A stretch of DNA of 64,000 bases from Aridibacter famidurans (GCA_024103495.1 JAGFIQ010000126.1:27689-91688); one strand, 5' to 3'. Counted from the stretch's first letter, positions 1-10,209 are shown. The notes: generated by a model not told the origin, from the letters alone. Program-made: numbers and translations.

Positions 1-1
1 G

Positions 2-625
2 GAAAAAGAATTCACGCCGCTTGGCGAGACCAAGCCGATCTCGGTCGACGTCAGAATTATCGCCGCGACAAACGTGGATCTGAAGGAAGCGGTCAAGAGC
101 GGCGTGTTCCGCGAGGATCTTTATTACAGGCTTTCGGTGGTACCGATCGAGCTTCCGCCGCTTCGCGAGCGAAAACAGGACATTCTTCCTCTGACCCAGC
201 ATTTTATAAGGAAGTACAACGAGGAAAACGTCAGAGAGATCTCGACGACACTCGATCCGGATGTGCTGTCTTTGCTTGAAAATTATCACTACCCCGGTAA
301 CGTCCGCGAGCTTGAGAACATCATCGAGCGCGCAGTGGTGATAGCGCCGACGAACGAGATCACGCGGGACTGCCTGCGGCCGGAGGTGCTGGATCCGGGT
401 CTTGCACTTACAGTTTCGAAGGAAAGCAAAGGCACTTCTTCGGAAATCGACATTTCGAACGGTGTGACGTTTTACGACGAGGTCAAACGGTTCGAGGTCG
501 ACCTTATCCAGAGAGCGCTTCATCAGACCGGCGGACACCAGTCGCGGGCGGCAAGGCTGCTGGGCCTGAACGCGACGACCCTCAACTCGAAGATCAAAAG
601 CTACAACATAATCACCAGGCATTAG
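2..625 (+). CDS. Sigma-54-dependent response regulator/activator, C-terminal part (5' end outside window)
   Basis: This is the end of an NtrC-type enhancer-binding protein that remodels sigma-54 RNA polymerase using ATP. The frame is open from base 2, so the N-terminus lies upstream of the window. The AAA+ part shows 'VRIIAATN' (sensor I region) and 'FREDLYYRL...PPLRER' (conserved in sigma-54 activators), then the sensor II 'YPGNVRELENIIERA' segment. The last ~45 residues form a Fis-type helix-turn-helix ('SRAARLLGLNATTLNSKI'). The family is certain. The signal sensed is unknown because the receiver or sensor domain is missing. No sigma-54 promoter was recognised nearby, so its targets are not evident. 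Confidence 0.93.
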   Translation, partial: EKEFTPLGETKPISVDVRIIAATNVDLKEAVKSGVFREDLYYRLSVVPIELPPLRERKQDILPLTQHFIRKYNEENVREISTTLDPDVLSLLENYHYPGNVRELENIIERAVVIAPTNEITRDCLRPEVLDPGLALTVSKESKGTSSEIDISNGVTFYDEVKRFEVDLIQRALHQTGGHQSRAARLLGLNATTLNSKIKSYNIITRH

Positions 626-989
626 CCGGCTGCAGCATCCGGAATACTTACCGGGCCGTGCGCATCGACAAGGGGTTGCGCCGGCCGGGATCTTTGTTGC
701 CGGATGAGTTCGCACTCCCTCTCAGCCGCAGGGAACTTCGGAGAGCGGACCCGCTGCACCGCAAAGTTCATTCGCACCTTGTACGAACTCTCAAACTCCC
801 GATCCGCCGCCCGTTCCCTATCCAAAATCTTGGATGATTCTACGAAAAACCGCTAACAATTTGACGGAATGTATCGACCGAGATATTGAAAATAAATGAC
901 TTACGCCCCGCACGATTTTGGACTCAAAGTTGCTCACGCCGATGCGCTCAAATCTGAAGCAAACAATCCAGAATTTGGAGGGGATAGTT
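626..989. other. Intergenic region upstream of the first TonB receptor
   Basis: No convincing gene is present; the short frames here lack coding character. A TTGACG hexamer at 861-866 could be a -35 box, but the sequence 17 bases further (TATTGA) is a poor -10. A strong ribosome binding site (GGAGGGG) lies at 977-983, just before the receptor start at 990. Confidence 0.4.
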
Positions 990-3900
990 ATGAAGAGGTG
1001 TCTAGGCAGCTTGCTGTTGATTCTTACAGTGACTGCACTGGCTTTTGCACAGACCACCACCGGCCGTCTCCGTGGTAGTGTGTCAGGTCCCGACGGGCTT
1101 CTTCCCGGCGCGACCGTCACCATCACGGACAGTCTTACCGGCCGAACCCAAACGACTACGTCGAATGAGAGCGGTGCGTACAGTTTTGAAAGAGTTCCTT
1201 TCGGAACATACACCGTCCGTGTCAGCGCAGACGGGTTCAAGACATACGTCGCGAACGTACTCAAGATCGACGCGAACACAGACTACACGCTGAACCCGAT
1301 CCTCGAGGTCGGCGACGTCAGTGTTGAAGTCACCGTAGAAGCGGGAGCCGAGCTGGTCAACGCTTCGAACGCGGAGCTGAGCACCACCGTCAGCCCGAAG
1401 CAGATCCTCGATCTTCCGATCAACGGCCGAAATCCGCTCTCGCTCCTCAACCTGCAGGCAGGTGTGAACGCGACTGCGGGCAACCATGTCAATGGCCAGA
1501 GGACATCATCGACTAACTTCACGCGCGACGGCATCAACGTCCAGGACAACTTCATCCGTACGGGCGGATTTGTTCAGGACAGGCCGAACGTGGATGACAC
1601 CGGCGAGTTCTCAGTCGTTACGCAGAATGCGGGCGCTGAACTCGGCGGCGGCGGATCGGCTCAGATCCAGCTCGTTACTCCTCGCGGCGGCAGCGAGTTC
1701 CACGGCGGAGGTTACATCTACAACCGCAACTCTAAGTTCGCTGCGAACGAGTTCGGCAACAACGCCACGGGTGTTGAGAAGCCGTTCCTTAACAGGAACC
1801 AGTACGGCGGAAAGGTCAGCGGTCCGTTCCCGTTCCCGGGCTTCGGGGAGGGCACGCCTCTCTTCTACAAGGACAAGGCATACTTCTTTGTAAATTACGA
1901 GAGATTCGATCTTCGCCAGCAGTCTTCGAAGGGAACGACGATCCTTCTGCCCCAGTTCCGTGACGGTACTTTCACCTACACGGCGACCAACGGCACGACG
2001 CAGACCGTCAACGTCCTTACCGGAGCCGGAATGACTGGACCGATCCCGGCCGCTTCCGGCGGAATCTTCAGCGTCAGTCCCATCATCCAGCAGAGGATCC
2101 TCAGCCTGGTCCCGACCGCAGGAAACGGTACGTTGTCGAATGGCGGACTCAGCCAGGGCCTCAACTTCAACCAGCAGAACAATGACACCAGGAATGCTGT
2201 GACGACCCGTTTCGACGTGGACATCAACGACAGCAACTCGGTGTACTTTGTTTACAAGTACAACAATAATGCGGACGACCGCACCGATATCGACAACACG
2301 TTCAATACGGTCCCGGTCAACACGCAGGGCGGTCCGACGCAGTCGTATCTGCTCAGCTACACCCGCGTTTTCGGTTCGAACTTCACGAACGAGATCCGCG
2401 GCGCATACGCGCAGTCCGATCCGTTCTTCTTCGAAGATCCGAACTTTCCGACCGACTACGTGATCGGCGGACTTTCATTCCTTACCAACCCCGTGTCGAC
2501 GTTCCAGGCGCAGGGACGCAAGACGGATCAATACACGATCCAGGACAACGCGTCTTACATCGCCGGTAACCACACGATGAGGTTCGGTCTCGACTTCAAT
2601 GCTCAGCGCATCGATTCGCAGACGAACTTCAACCGGGTAGGTATTTACAACATCACCGGAACGGCAAACCCGAACACCCCGGGTCTTCCCGCGACACTGT
2701 TCCCGGGCGGCATCAGTACGACCGACCGCGGCCGCGCAGATGCGCTCAGGTACATGCTTGCCGGACTTATCGGAAGCGGAACGATCGCGGCTCCCTACCA
2801 GGGATCTTCGCTCGGTCCCGTTCTCGGTTCTTCCGAAAGGCAAAGGTTCGAGTACGAGACCTACGGGCTTTACTTCTCCGATCAGTGGAGGGTCACTCCC
2901 GAGCTCACGCTCAACCTGGGAATGAGGTGGGATTACTTCTCGCCGCTCAGGAACCCGGATGTTGTTTATCTGGAGCCGGACCTTGAAGGTGCGGAAGGCT
3001 TCGACGCCCTCAGCGCTAGTCTTCTGGATCCGACGGGCCAGTATGTGCTCATCGGAACGAACGCGGGCAAGCCCGGACAGTTCTACAAGTCTGACCTCGA
3101 TAACTTCGGTCCCGTCGTGGGCTTCGCTTATTCGCCGCAGAACAGGGGAGGCATCATCGGAGCTCTCTTCGGTAACGCGGGCGTACTGCGAGGCGGTTTC
3201 AGGGTCGGCTACATCAATGACGAGTACGTTCGCGGTCCGGACAACGCGGCAGGCGGAAACGTCGGTCTCGATCTGACGGGACGTGCACTGAACAACGGTT
3301 CTATCAACCTCAACTGCTTTATCGGCAGCTGTCCCGGATTCACGCTTCCGACCTTCACGCCTCCTCCGATCAGCTATGCGACGGGGAACGCGAATGCCGG
3401 AAACTTCTTCAACACGATCTTCGCGATCGATCCGAACATCGAGATGCAGAGGAATCTGCAGTACAACTTCGGCTTCCAGCGCGAGATCGGCTTCGACACC
3501 GCGATCGAGATCAGGTACGTAGGCGGCCGCAGCGACAGCTTGGTGCGCGGCGTCGACCTGAACCAGGTCATCATCAGCGATGCATTCCTGACGGACTTCC
3601 GTAACGCCCAATACAACCGCCGTACCTTCGGCGGCAGCGGGGCTTGCGCGGATCCGAACACGGGATGTCTTCCTGTCGGTGCCTTCTTCAATCTGCTCGG
3701 CCCGAACGGCGCGTTTCTCGGATCCTCGTTCACGAACGGATTCCTGGATACGAACCGTATCGGCGAGTTCGCTCTGAACCTTGTCACGAATACACCTTCG
3801 TTCCCGAATGCGCGTGAACTCGTGCTAAATAACCCCAGGGCGGGTGTTGTCGATCTGCTTTCCAACTTCGGAGAGTACAACTACAACGCTCTCCAGATGG

Positions 3901-4724
3901 AGATCAGAAGGCGCTTCACGGACGGCCTCGCTTTCCAGGCGAACTACACGTTCGGAAAGGTGCTTACGGACATCCAGGGCGACGCGCAAACGCGTTTCGA
4001 TCCGCTGCTTGACAATGGTCAGCCGGGACTCGAGTATGCGCGTGCTGACCACGACCGTACCCACACGATCAATATCAACGCCAACTACGAGCTTCCCTTT
4101 GGAAGGGGCAAAAGATTCCTCAACCAGGGCGGCGTAGTGGACAAGATCCTTGGCGGGTGGCAGCTTACCTCGATCGTAACGATCAGCTCGGGAACCCCGA
4201 TCACGATCCTTGATCCCAACGGTACGCTGAACAGGACCGGTCGCTCCGGACGTCAGACGGCATTCTCGAATCTGACGGCCGAGCAGATCCAGAACCTGAT
4301 CGGAAGGTACGAAGTGAACGGCACGATCTACTGGATCGATCCTTCAGTGATCGCTCCGGCAGGCGGACCGGGCGCGGGCACGGCTACGGCGGGCAGCTAC
4401 ACTGCCACACCGGGCAGCCCCGCATTCGCCGGACAGGTTTTCTTCCGCAATGAGGCCGGCACAACCGGCAACCTGCCGAGGAACTTCCTGAACGGACCTT
4501 GGTACTACAACTGGGACGCGGGTCTCATCAAGAACATTCGGTTTGGAGAGAGGTGGAATGTCCAGCTTCGCGCTGAGGCGTTCAACGTTCTCAACAACAC
4601 GAACCTGTTCATCGGCGAGAACAGCGGCATATTCAACATCGGCTCGACCAACTTCGGTAAGATCCTGCCGGGTAATGAATACAGCCCCCGCATCATGCAG
4701 TTCGCAGCCAGGATCGAATTCTGA
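990..4724 (+). CDS. TonB-dependent receptor, Oar-like, with carboxypeptidase-regulatory N-terminus (copy 1)
   Basis: This is an outer-membrane active transporter of about 1244 residues that would take up a large or scarce substrate using TonB energy. A signal peptide ends around '..TALAFAQ'. It is followed by a carboxypeptidase-regulatory-like beta-sandwich (~25-110), a plug domain (~125-250, with 'LPINGRNPLSLL') and a long 22-strand-type barrel. The chain ends in 'ARIEF', the terminal aromatic expected of outer-membrane barrels. An upstream start at 918 is possible in frame, but the ATG at 990 has GGAGGGG at good spacing and begins the signal peptide directly. It is closely similar along its whole length to the receptor at 6052-9774 on the other strand. 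Substrate unknown. Confidence 0.93.
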   Translation: MKRCLGSLLLILTVTALAFAQTTTGRLRGSVSGPDGLLPGATVTITDSLTGRTQTTTSNESGAYSFERVPFGTYTVRVSADGFKTYVANVLKIDANTDYTLNPILEVGDVSVEVTVEAGAELVNASNAELSTTVSPKQILDLPINGRNPLSLLNLQAGVNATAGNHVNGQRTSSTNFTRDGINVQDNFIRTGGFVQDRPNVDDTGEFSVVTQNAGAELGGGGSAQIQLVTPRGGSEFHGGGYIYNRNSKFAANEFGNNATGVEKPFLNRNQYGGKVSGPFPFPGFGEGTPLFYKDKAYFFVNYERFDLRQQSSKGTTILLPQFRDGTFTYTATNGTTQTVNVLTGAGMTGPIPAASGGIFSVSPIIQQRILSLVPTAGNGTLSNGGLSQGLNFNQQNNDTRNAVTTRFDVDINDSNSVYFVYKYNNNADDRTDIDNTFNTVPVNTQGGPTQSYLLSYTRVFGSNFTNEIRGAYAQSDPFFFEDPNFPTDYVIGGLSFLTNPVSTFQAQGRKTDQYTIQDNASYIAGNHTMRFGLDFNAQRIDSQTNFNRVGIYNITGTANPNTPGLPATLFPGGISTTDRGRADALRYMLAGLIGSGTIAAPYQGSSLGPVLGSSERQRFEYETYGLYFSDQWRVTPELTLNLGMRWDYFSPLRNPDVVYLEPDLEGAEGFDALSASLLDPTGQYVLIGTNAGKPGQFYKSDLDNFGPVVGFAYSPQNRGGIIGALFGNAGVLRGGFRVGYINDEYVRGPDNAAGGNVGLDLTGRALNNGSINLNCFIGSCPGFTLPTFTPPPISYATGNANAGNFFNTIFAIDPNIEMQRNLQYNFGFQREIGFDTAIEIRYVGGRSDSLVRGVDLNQVIISDAFLTDFRNAQYNRRTFGGSGACADPNTGCLPVGAFFNLLGPNGAFLGSSFTNGFLDTNRIGEFALNLVTNTPSFPNARELVLNNPRAGVVDLLSNFGEYNYNALQMEIRRRFTDGLAFQANYTFGKVLTDIQGDAQTRFDPLLDNGQPGLEYARADHDRTHTININANYELPFGRGKRFLNQGGVVDKILGGWQLTSIVTISSGTPITILDPNGTLNRTGRSGRQTAFSNLTAEQIQNLIGRYEVNGTIYWIDPSVIAPAGGPGAGTATAGSYTATPGSPAFAGQVFFRNEAGTTGNLPRNFLNGPWYYNWDAGLIKNIRFGERWNVQLRAEAFNVLNNTNLFIGENSGIFNIGSTNFGKILPGNEYSPRIMQFAARIEF

Positions 4725-4760
4725 TCCTGACCGGACTTGGACCGTCCCTTCAAGGGGACA

Positions 4761-4796
4761 AAAAAGGCGCCGTCTTGCGGGACGGCGCCTTTTTTC
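4761..4796. terminator. Rho-independent terminator after TonB receptor copy 1 (bidirectional)
   Basis: A perfect 10-bp stem (4765-4774 with 4781-4790, GC-rich) and 6-base loop are flanked by an A run on the left and a T run on the right. It can work in both directions. Confidence 0.9.
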
Positions 4797-4934
4797 AGTT
4801 GCCCCTCGTTCAGCGGGGGAACACGGGACAGATCAGATTTCTCGCTTTCTTCAGCCGACTTCTTCCGGAGCTGAAGCCCGGATCCCTGGCCGCTATTCAC
4901 CGGAGAACAAGAGAAATCGCATGACACCGATAAA

Positions 4935-4966
4935 CTAAAAGAGGCCGCATTCTCAGACGGCCTCCT
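4935..4966 (-). terminator. Rho-independent terminator for the minus-strand secreted-protein gene
   Basis: A 7-bp stem GAGGCCG/CGGCCTC (4941-4947 and 4958-4964) is followed on the minus strand by a T-rich stretch. It lies just downstream of the stop codon at 4991. Confidence 0.7.
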
Positions 4967-4990
4967 GACGGTCAGCTAACTGAGATCTCT

Positions 4991-5881
4991 TTAGGAATAA
5001 GAATCGACCTTGAACTCCTTCGGATCGATGTCGTTGTTGAACTGGAACTGCTGAAGGTCCATCGTCCAGGTGTACAGACGCGTGCCCTGTCCTGTTTGCT
5101 TCTCGTACTTGATCGTATAGCTATGCGGAAGCATCAGTCCTGATTCTTCCGAGAAGTTTCCAAACTCCTCGATCAATTCATACCTTTCTTCCTGCTGTCT
5201 GGCGGAATCGTCGATCGAAGCACCCTGTCTTGCCGATACGACCCGTGAGTACTCGGTTCTCACGTGCCGGAACGTGTTGGCGTCGAAGAACATTTCGATC
5301 TTAAGGTCCGAACCGCCGTCCGGCTTATATCGGCACCTGTAAACCGCAACTTTGTCGATCTTGGTAGTCTTGCACGACTCGAGCTCGCCCCTTTCATCAC
5401 TGTAATCGAGAAGTTCCCACGAGGTCGAAAGAACTCCGCCCAGGATGCCATTCTTGAAAGACCTGTCGTTGGTCTTCAGAAACTCTCCCAGTTCGGATCT
5501 CTGACCGGGTACGACGAACGCCACAGTGAAATCATTTCCGTCATACCCCATCCTCTCGTGAGGATAATCGGGCGTCGGGAACTTCATGCCGATCAGATTC
5601 TTCCTTCCCTGTGAGGCGAGCACGACAACACCTGAGGTCTCTCCGGTACCTCTTCCCTTAAAGACCGCCTTAGTTGGGCCAGCGGCCGTCATCGAGGTGA
5701 TTTTCTTTCGGGCCTCTTCAGAGCCGATGGATGCGAGGTGCTTTGACACCAGTTCTTCAGCCTCCATCTTATCCGGCGGATCACCTGAAGCGGGGGACGC
5801 GGGAACAGCGAGGACAGCAAACAATGCAACTGACAACGACAAGACAATAGTTGAGCGAACTGCTCTTTCGAAATAACTCAT
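4991..5881 (-). CDS. Secreted protein of unknown function (LolA/LolB-like outer-membrane lipoprotein-sorting fold suspected)
   Basis: The 296-residue product begins with a clear signal peptide (hydrophobic stretch ~10-28, ending near 'ASPASG'). The mature part is a beta-rich repeat of short amphipathic strands ('GRGTGETSGVVVLASQGRKNLIGMKF', here split: 'GRGTGE', 'VVVLAS', 'NLIGMKF') and a late 'DPKEFKVDSYS' end. This pattern resembles the open barrel of LolA/LolB-like periplasmic proteins. It sits between two TonB receptors and is co-oriented with copy 2, with its own terminator. A GGAG precedes the ATG by about 9 bases. A role as a partner of the receptor is inference from position only. Confidence 0.7.
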   Translation of the reverse strand: MSYFERAVRSTIVLSLSVALFAVLAVPASPASGDPPDKMEAEELVSKHLASIGSEEARKKITSMTAAGPTKAVFKGRGTGETSGVVVLASQGRKNLIGMKFPTPDYPHERMGYDGNDFTVAFVVPGQRSELGEFLKTNDRSFKNGILGGVLSTSWELLDYSDERGELESCKTTKIDKVAVYRCRYKPDGGSDLKIEMFFDANTFRHVRTEYSRVVSARQGASIDDSARQQEERYELIEEFGNFSEESGLMLPHSYTIKYEKQTGQGTRLYTWTMDLQQFQFNNDIDPKEFKVDSYS

Positions 5882-5992
5882 ATTGCGCTCCGTTTAATAT
5901 TTTCTGGGAAGGCCCGGACGGCCTTCAGCAGGACAAAATCTTGGACTAGTCGGAAACTATCCAAGAATACATTCCGCACTCCGTTTATCCAA

Positions 5993-6023
5993 ACAAAAAG
6001 TGCTGCCCCTTGCGAGGCAGCAC
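5993..6023 (-). terminator. Rho-independent terminator of TonB receptor copy 2
   Basis: An 8-bp perfect stem (GTGCTGCC at 6000-6007, GGCAGCAC at 6016-6023) is followed on the minus strand by TTTTT (opposite 5995-5999). It lies 29 bases after the receptor stop. Confidence 0.88.
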
Positions 6024-6051
6024 ACTTAGTATCATTCACAACAGATCCGGA

Positions 6052-9000
6052 TTAAAACTCGAATCTGAACGCGAACTGCATGATCCTCGGACCATAGTTG
6101 CTTCCCGCGCTGACCTGACCGAACGTGGTGGAGTCGACATCGAAGATGCCGCTGTTCTCACCGATAAAGAAGTTCGTCTTGTTCAGCACATTGAAAGCTT
6201 CAGCCCTGAACTGGATCCTCATATTCTCACCAAAACTGATGTTCTTGATGATGCCGGCGTCCCAGTTGTAATACCAGGGACCGGAGATGAGGTTCCTTGA
6301 AAGGCTGCCGGTGGTTCCGGGCTGAGCCCTGAAGAACACCTGGCCGGGGAAGTCAGTGATCGTGCCTTCAACGTTTCCGTTCGTGGCCGAACCGTCAGGT
6401 CCGATCACGCTCGGATCGATGTAATAGATCGTTCCGTTCACGAATCGGATTCCCAGCAGATTCCGGATCTGATCGATCGACAGGCTTGAATCAGCGGTCT
6501 GTCGGTTCGAACGGCCGGTCCTGTTGAGCGTTCCGTTAATGTCCTTGATCGAGATCGGCGTACCCGAACTGATGTTGATGATCGAGGTAAGCTGCCATCC
6601 GCCAAAGATCTTGTCCACGACACCACCCTGGTTCAGGAACGGTTTGCCCTGACCGAACGGAAGATCGTAGATCGCGTTGATGTTGAACGTGTGCGTGCGG
6701 TCGTAATCGGCCCGCGCGTACTCGATCTCAGGCTGATCGTTGTCGATCAAAGGATCGAATCGAGCCTGTCCGTCACTCTGGATGTCCGTGAGGACCTTTC
6801 CGTAAGTGTAGTTTGCCTGGAACTGCAGACCATCGGACAGGCGTTTCCTGACTTCGAACTGGAAAGCGTCATAGCGGTATTTTCCGAAGTTCGAAAGCAG
6901 GTCGACAACGCCGGCATTCTGATTTCTTCGGAAAGTTGCACCGTTGAAACCTTCGAAGCCGTTGATGATGTAGATCAGCGCAAGTTCGCCGATGATCCCC
7001 TGCTGGACGTAGTCACGGATGAATCCGGCCAGCGGCAGGAATCCTGCAAGCTGAGGACTGACAGGAAGGCCCGTTGTCATTTCAGTCGCCGTGCACTGAC
7101 GCTCGTTCAAGAACAGGCCAAGTCCGGCATTAACCTGACGGCAGTTCTCACGCGCGTTCAGGAAGTCCGTCAAAAAGCCGTTCTCGTTGATCAGTACCTG
7201 GTTGAAATCGACGCCGCGGACCATGTTGTCGCTGCGTCCACCGACATAACGGAACTCGATCGCGGTATTGAAACCGATCTCCCTGGAGAAGCCGAAGTTG
7301 TACTGCATGTTCCTCTGCATTTCCAGGTTGGGATCGACCGCAAACACCGTGTTGAAGAAGTTTCCGGCATTCGCGTTTCCGGTCGCAAAGCTGATCGGAG
7401 GAGGCGTGAACGGCGGAAGCGTGAATCCGGGGCAGCTGCCGATAAAGCAGTTGAGGTTCACGGAACCATTGTTCAGCGCGCGTCCCGTCAGATCGAGACC
7501 GACGTTTCCGCCTGCCGCGTTGTCCGGACCACGGACGTACTCGTCGTTGATGTACCCAAGCCGGAAACCGCCTCGGAGAACACCGCTGTCACCGAATAGG
7601 GCTCCCAGGATACCTCCGCGGTCGATCGGCGAGTACGCAAAGCTCACCACCGGGCCGAAGTTGTTAAGGTCGGCCTTGTGGAACTGTCCCGGCGTTCCGG
7701 CGTTGTTCCCGATCAGGACATACTGTCCCGTCGGATCGAGCAGGTTCTGACGGATCGTATCGAGATCGTCAGCGCCCTCAAGGTCCGGCTCGAGATAAAC
7801 GACATCCGGGTTCTTGAGCGGGCTGAAGTAGTCCCATCTCATCCCGAGATTGAGCGTCAGTTCCGGCGTCACCTTCCACTGGTCGGCAAAGTAAAGCGCC
7901 CACTGGTTGTACTCGAACCTTTGCCTCTGCGAGGATCCGAGAACCGGTCCCAGTTCGGGGCCCTGGAACGGAGCTGCGATAGTTCCGCTGCCTATCACAC
8001 CGCCGAGGAGATACCTCAACGCGTCAGCGCGTGCGCGCTGGGTCGCGCTGATACCGCCCGGGAAGAGCGATGTCGGCAATGCCGGCGTTGCCGGGTTCGC
8101 AGTTCCGGTGATGTTGTAGATACCGACGCGGTTGAAGTTCGTCTGGGAATCGATCCTCTGAGCATTCAGATCGATACCAAACCTCATCGTGTGGTTACCC
8201 GCGACATAGGACGAGTTGTTCTGAAGTGTGTACTGGTCAGTTTTTCGTCCCTGCGCCTGGAATGTCGACTGCGGGTTCGTAGTGAACGGGATCCCGCCGA
8301 TGATGAAGTCGGTCGGGAAGTTCGGGTCTTCGAAGAAGAACGGATCGCTTTGGTTATATGCTCCGCGCAATTCGTTCGTGAAGTTCGAACCCAGGATCGT
8401 GGTCCAGCTCAACAGATATGACTGGGTCGGTCCGCCCTGGGTGTTCACAGGTACAGCGTTGAACGTGTTGTCGATGTCCGTACGGTCATCCGCGTTCTTG
8501 TTGTATTTGTAAACGAAATAGACGGAGTTGCTGTCATTGACGTCCACATCGAAGCGGGTCGTGACAGCGTCCCTTGTGTCGTTGTTCTGCTGGTTGAAGA
8601 AGTACTGCTGCGTCAATCCGCCGTTCGTGAAGTTTCCGTTTCCCGAGCTCGGGAGCCTGGAGAGGATACGCGACTGGATGATCGGATTTACGCCTAAAAC
8701 TCCGCCCGACGCCGCCGGGATCGGTCCCGTCATTCCTGCACCGGTAAGGACGTTGACCGTCTGGGACACGCCGTTGTTGTCGGTGTAAGTGAATGTGCCG
8801 TCGTGGAACTGCGGAAGCAGTGTCGTGGCAGTCTTCGGTGTCTGCTGAACCAGCAGGAACCGCTCATAGTTGACGAAGAAGAACGCCTTATCCTTATAAA
8901 AGAAAGGAGTTCCCTGTCCGAATCCCGGGAATGGGAACGGACCGCCGACCTTGCCGCCGAACTGATTGCGGTTAAGGAACGGCTTCTCAACGCCCGTAGC

Positions 9001-9774
9001 GTTGTTACCGAAGTCGTTCGCCGCAAACTTCGAGTTGCGGTTATAGATGTAAGCTCCGCCGTGGAACTCACTTCCTCCGCGGGGCGTCACGAGCTGGATC
9101 TGAGCGGTACCGCCGCCGCCGAGATCGGCACCGGCGTTCTGCGTCACGACCGTGAACTCGCCCGTGTCATCGACCGACGGACGATCCTGAACGAAGCCGC
9201 CGGTCCTGATGAAGTTATCCTGAACGTTGATACCGTCGCGCGTGAAGTTGGTCGAGGAGGTCCTCTGGCCGTTCACGTGGTTGCCGGCTGTCGCATTCAC
9301 GCCTGCCTGGAGGCTGAGGAGCGAAAGCGGGTTCCTTCCGTCGATCGGAAGGTCCAGGATCTGTTTCTTGTCGACCGTCGTGCTAAGCTCCGCGTTACTT
9401 GCGTTAACAAGCTCGGCACCCGCCTCGACGGTAACCTCCACGCTGACGTCTCCGAGTTCAAGCGTGGGATTGAGCGTGTATTCCCTGTTGGCGTCCACCC
9501 TCACATTGTTGGCTACGTAGGTCTTGAATCCATCGGCCGACACGCGAAGCGTGTAGACGCCGAACGGGATCCTTTCAAACAAGTACGCCCCACTCTCATT
9601 CGAGGTGGTTGTCAGTTCCCGGCCGGTTTGATTGTCGGTGATGGTCACCGTCGCACCGGGAAGCAATCCGTCAGGACCGGAGACGTTGCCTAAAAGACGA
9701 CCTGTTGTAGTCTGGGCGACAGCCAACACGGCGAAGATGCCGATGATCAGCGTCGCGAAGATGACTCGTCTCAT
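6052..9774 (-). CDS. TonB-dependent receptor, Oar-like (copy 2)
   Basis: This 1240-residue paralogue of the receptor at 990-4724 has the same architecture: signal peptide ending '..LAVAQ', a carboxypeptidase-regulatory-like domain, a plug ('LPIDGRNPLSLL'), a beta-barrel and a terminal 'FRFEF'. AAGGAG lies just before the ATG. Differences from copy 1 cluster in one barrel region (about residues 860-960), where copy 2 carries a cysteine-containing insert with 'ARENCRQVN' and 'NERQCTATEM'. This is likely an extracellular loop and may change substrate choice. The two copies are convergent, so recombination between them could invert the segment they enclose. Confidence 0.93.
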   Translation of the reverse strand: MRRVIFATLIIGIFAVLAVAQTTTGRLLGNVSGPDGLLPGATVTITDNQTGRELTTTSNESGAYLFERIPFGVYTLRVSADGFKTYVANNVRVDANREYTLNPTLELGDVSVEVTVEAGAELVNASNAELSTTVDKKQILDLPIDGRNPLSLLSLQAGVNATAGNHVNGQRTSSTNFTRDGINVQDNFIRTGGFVQDRPSVDDTGEFTVVTQNAGADLGGGGTAQIQLVTPRGGSEFHGGAYIYNRNSKFAANDFGNNATGVEKPFLNRNQFGGKVGGPFPFPGFGQGTPFFYKDKAFFFVNYERFLLVQQTPKTATTLLPQFHDGTFTYTDNNGVSQTVNVLTGAGMTGPIPAASGGVLGVNPIIQSRILSRLPSSGNGNFTNGGLTQQYFFNQQNNDTRDAVTTRFDVDVNDSNSVYFVYKYNKNADDRTDIDNTFNAVPVNTQGGPTQSYLLSWTTILGSNFTNELRGAYNQSDPFFFEDPNFPTDFIIGGIPFTTNPQSTFQAQGRKTDQYTLQNNSSYVAGNHTMRFGIDLNAQRIDSQTNFNRVGIYNITGTANPATPALPTSLFPGGISATQRARADALRYLLGGVIGSGTIAAPFQGPELGPVLGSSQRQRFEYNQWALYFADQWKVTPELTLNLGMRWDYFSPLKNPDVVYLEPDLEGADDLDTIRQNLLDPTGQYVLIGNNAGTPGQFHKADLNNFGPVVSFAYSPIDRGGILGALFGDSGVLRGGFRLGYINDEYVRGPDNAAGGNVGLDLTGRALNNGSVNLNCFIGSCPGFTLPPFTPPPISFATGNANAGNFFNTVFAVDPNLEMQRNMQYNFGFSREIGFNTAIEFRYVGGRSDNMVRGVDFNQVLINENGFLTDFLNARENCRQVNAGLGLFLNERQCTATEMTTGLPVSPQLAGFLPLAGFIRDYVQQGIIGELALIYIINGFEGFNGATFRRNQNAGVVDLLSNFGKYRYDAFQFEVRKRLSDGLQFQANYTYGKVLTDIQSDGQARFDPLIDNDQPEIEYARADYDRTHTFNINAIYDLPFGQGKPFLNQGGVVDKIFGGWQLTSIINISSGTPISIKDINGTLNRTGRSNRQTADSSLSIDQIRNLLGIRFVNGTIYYIDPSVIGPDGSATNGNVEGTITDFPGQVFFRAQPGTTGSLSRNLISGPWYYNWDAGIIKNISFGENMRIQFRAEAFNVLNKTNFFIGENSGIFDVDSTTFGQVSAGSNYGPRIMQFAFRFEF

Positions 9775-10209
9775 TTATTTCTCCTTGTTCTGTCTTGCTT
9801 TGAGTGACTGGCAGGATTCCCGCTTTCGGGCCCCTGATCGAGCTTTTCGGACGGACTTTTGGAAGCCGTCCTGTAAAGCGTTAAGTGGAAAATCTGCCAA
9901 AGAATTGTCTGACTATTGTTTCGCAGACAGTACAAGGTGCAAAATCTGTTCCAATTCCCGGGAATCAATCCAAAACGTTGAATCTTCTAAAGTTAAATCA
10001 GTCAACATTTAACGAACTATTGAACTGATGCTTGGAGATTTTGGATTTTCTTGGGAAAAATGCATCGAAATTCACGTTGTCGTAGATGTTCGAGAAATCG
10101 AATTCCGGTTGCCAATGAAGTAGAGAATGTATCGACCTGAGCGGTCCCGTGACGAATCGATTGTCACGGACGGGCGGTGAAAGATATACTCATCTGACCT
10201 CGCATTTCG
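9775..10209. other. Divergent intergenic region
   Basis: This region holds the promoters of the minus-strand receptor and the plus-strand membrane operon. I see no gene in it. AAGGAGA at about 9780-9786 (minus strand) is the receptor ribosome binding site. The dyad at 10147-10169 is listed separately. Confidence 0.5.
10147..10169. promoter_or_regulatory. Possible operator: 23-bp dyad upstream of the membrane-protein operon
   Basis: CCGTGAC and GTCACGG form a 7-bp inverted repeat separated by 9 bases containing AATCGATT. It lies 41 bases before the ATG at 10210, where a transcription factor could act. No regulator is known. Confidence 0.3.

Noticed and set aside
2475..3611. Long antisense frame (378 codons) in TonB receptor 1, and similar ones in receptor 2
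   Set aside because: High-GC genes often lack stops on the opposite strand. The residues are Arg/Val/Asp-rich with no domain or ribosome site.
867..10137. Shared 13-mer GAATGTATCGACC upstream of two operons (867-879 and 10125-10137)
   Set aside because: Pairs of identical 13-mers are expected by chance in 64 kb, and no dyad or common distance to the start supports an operator.
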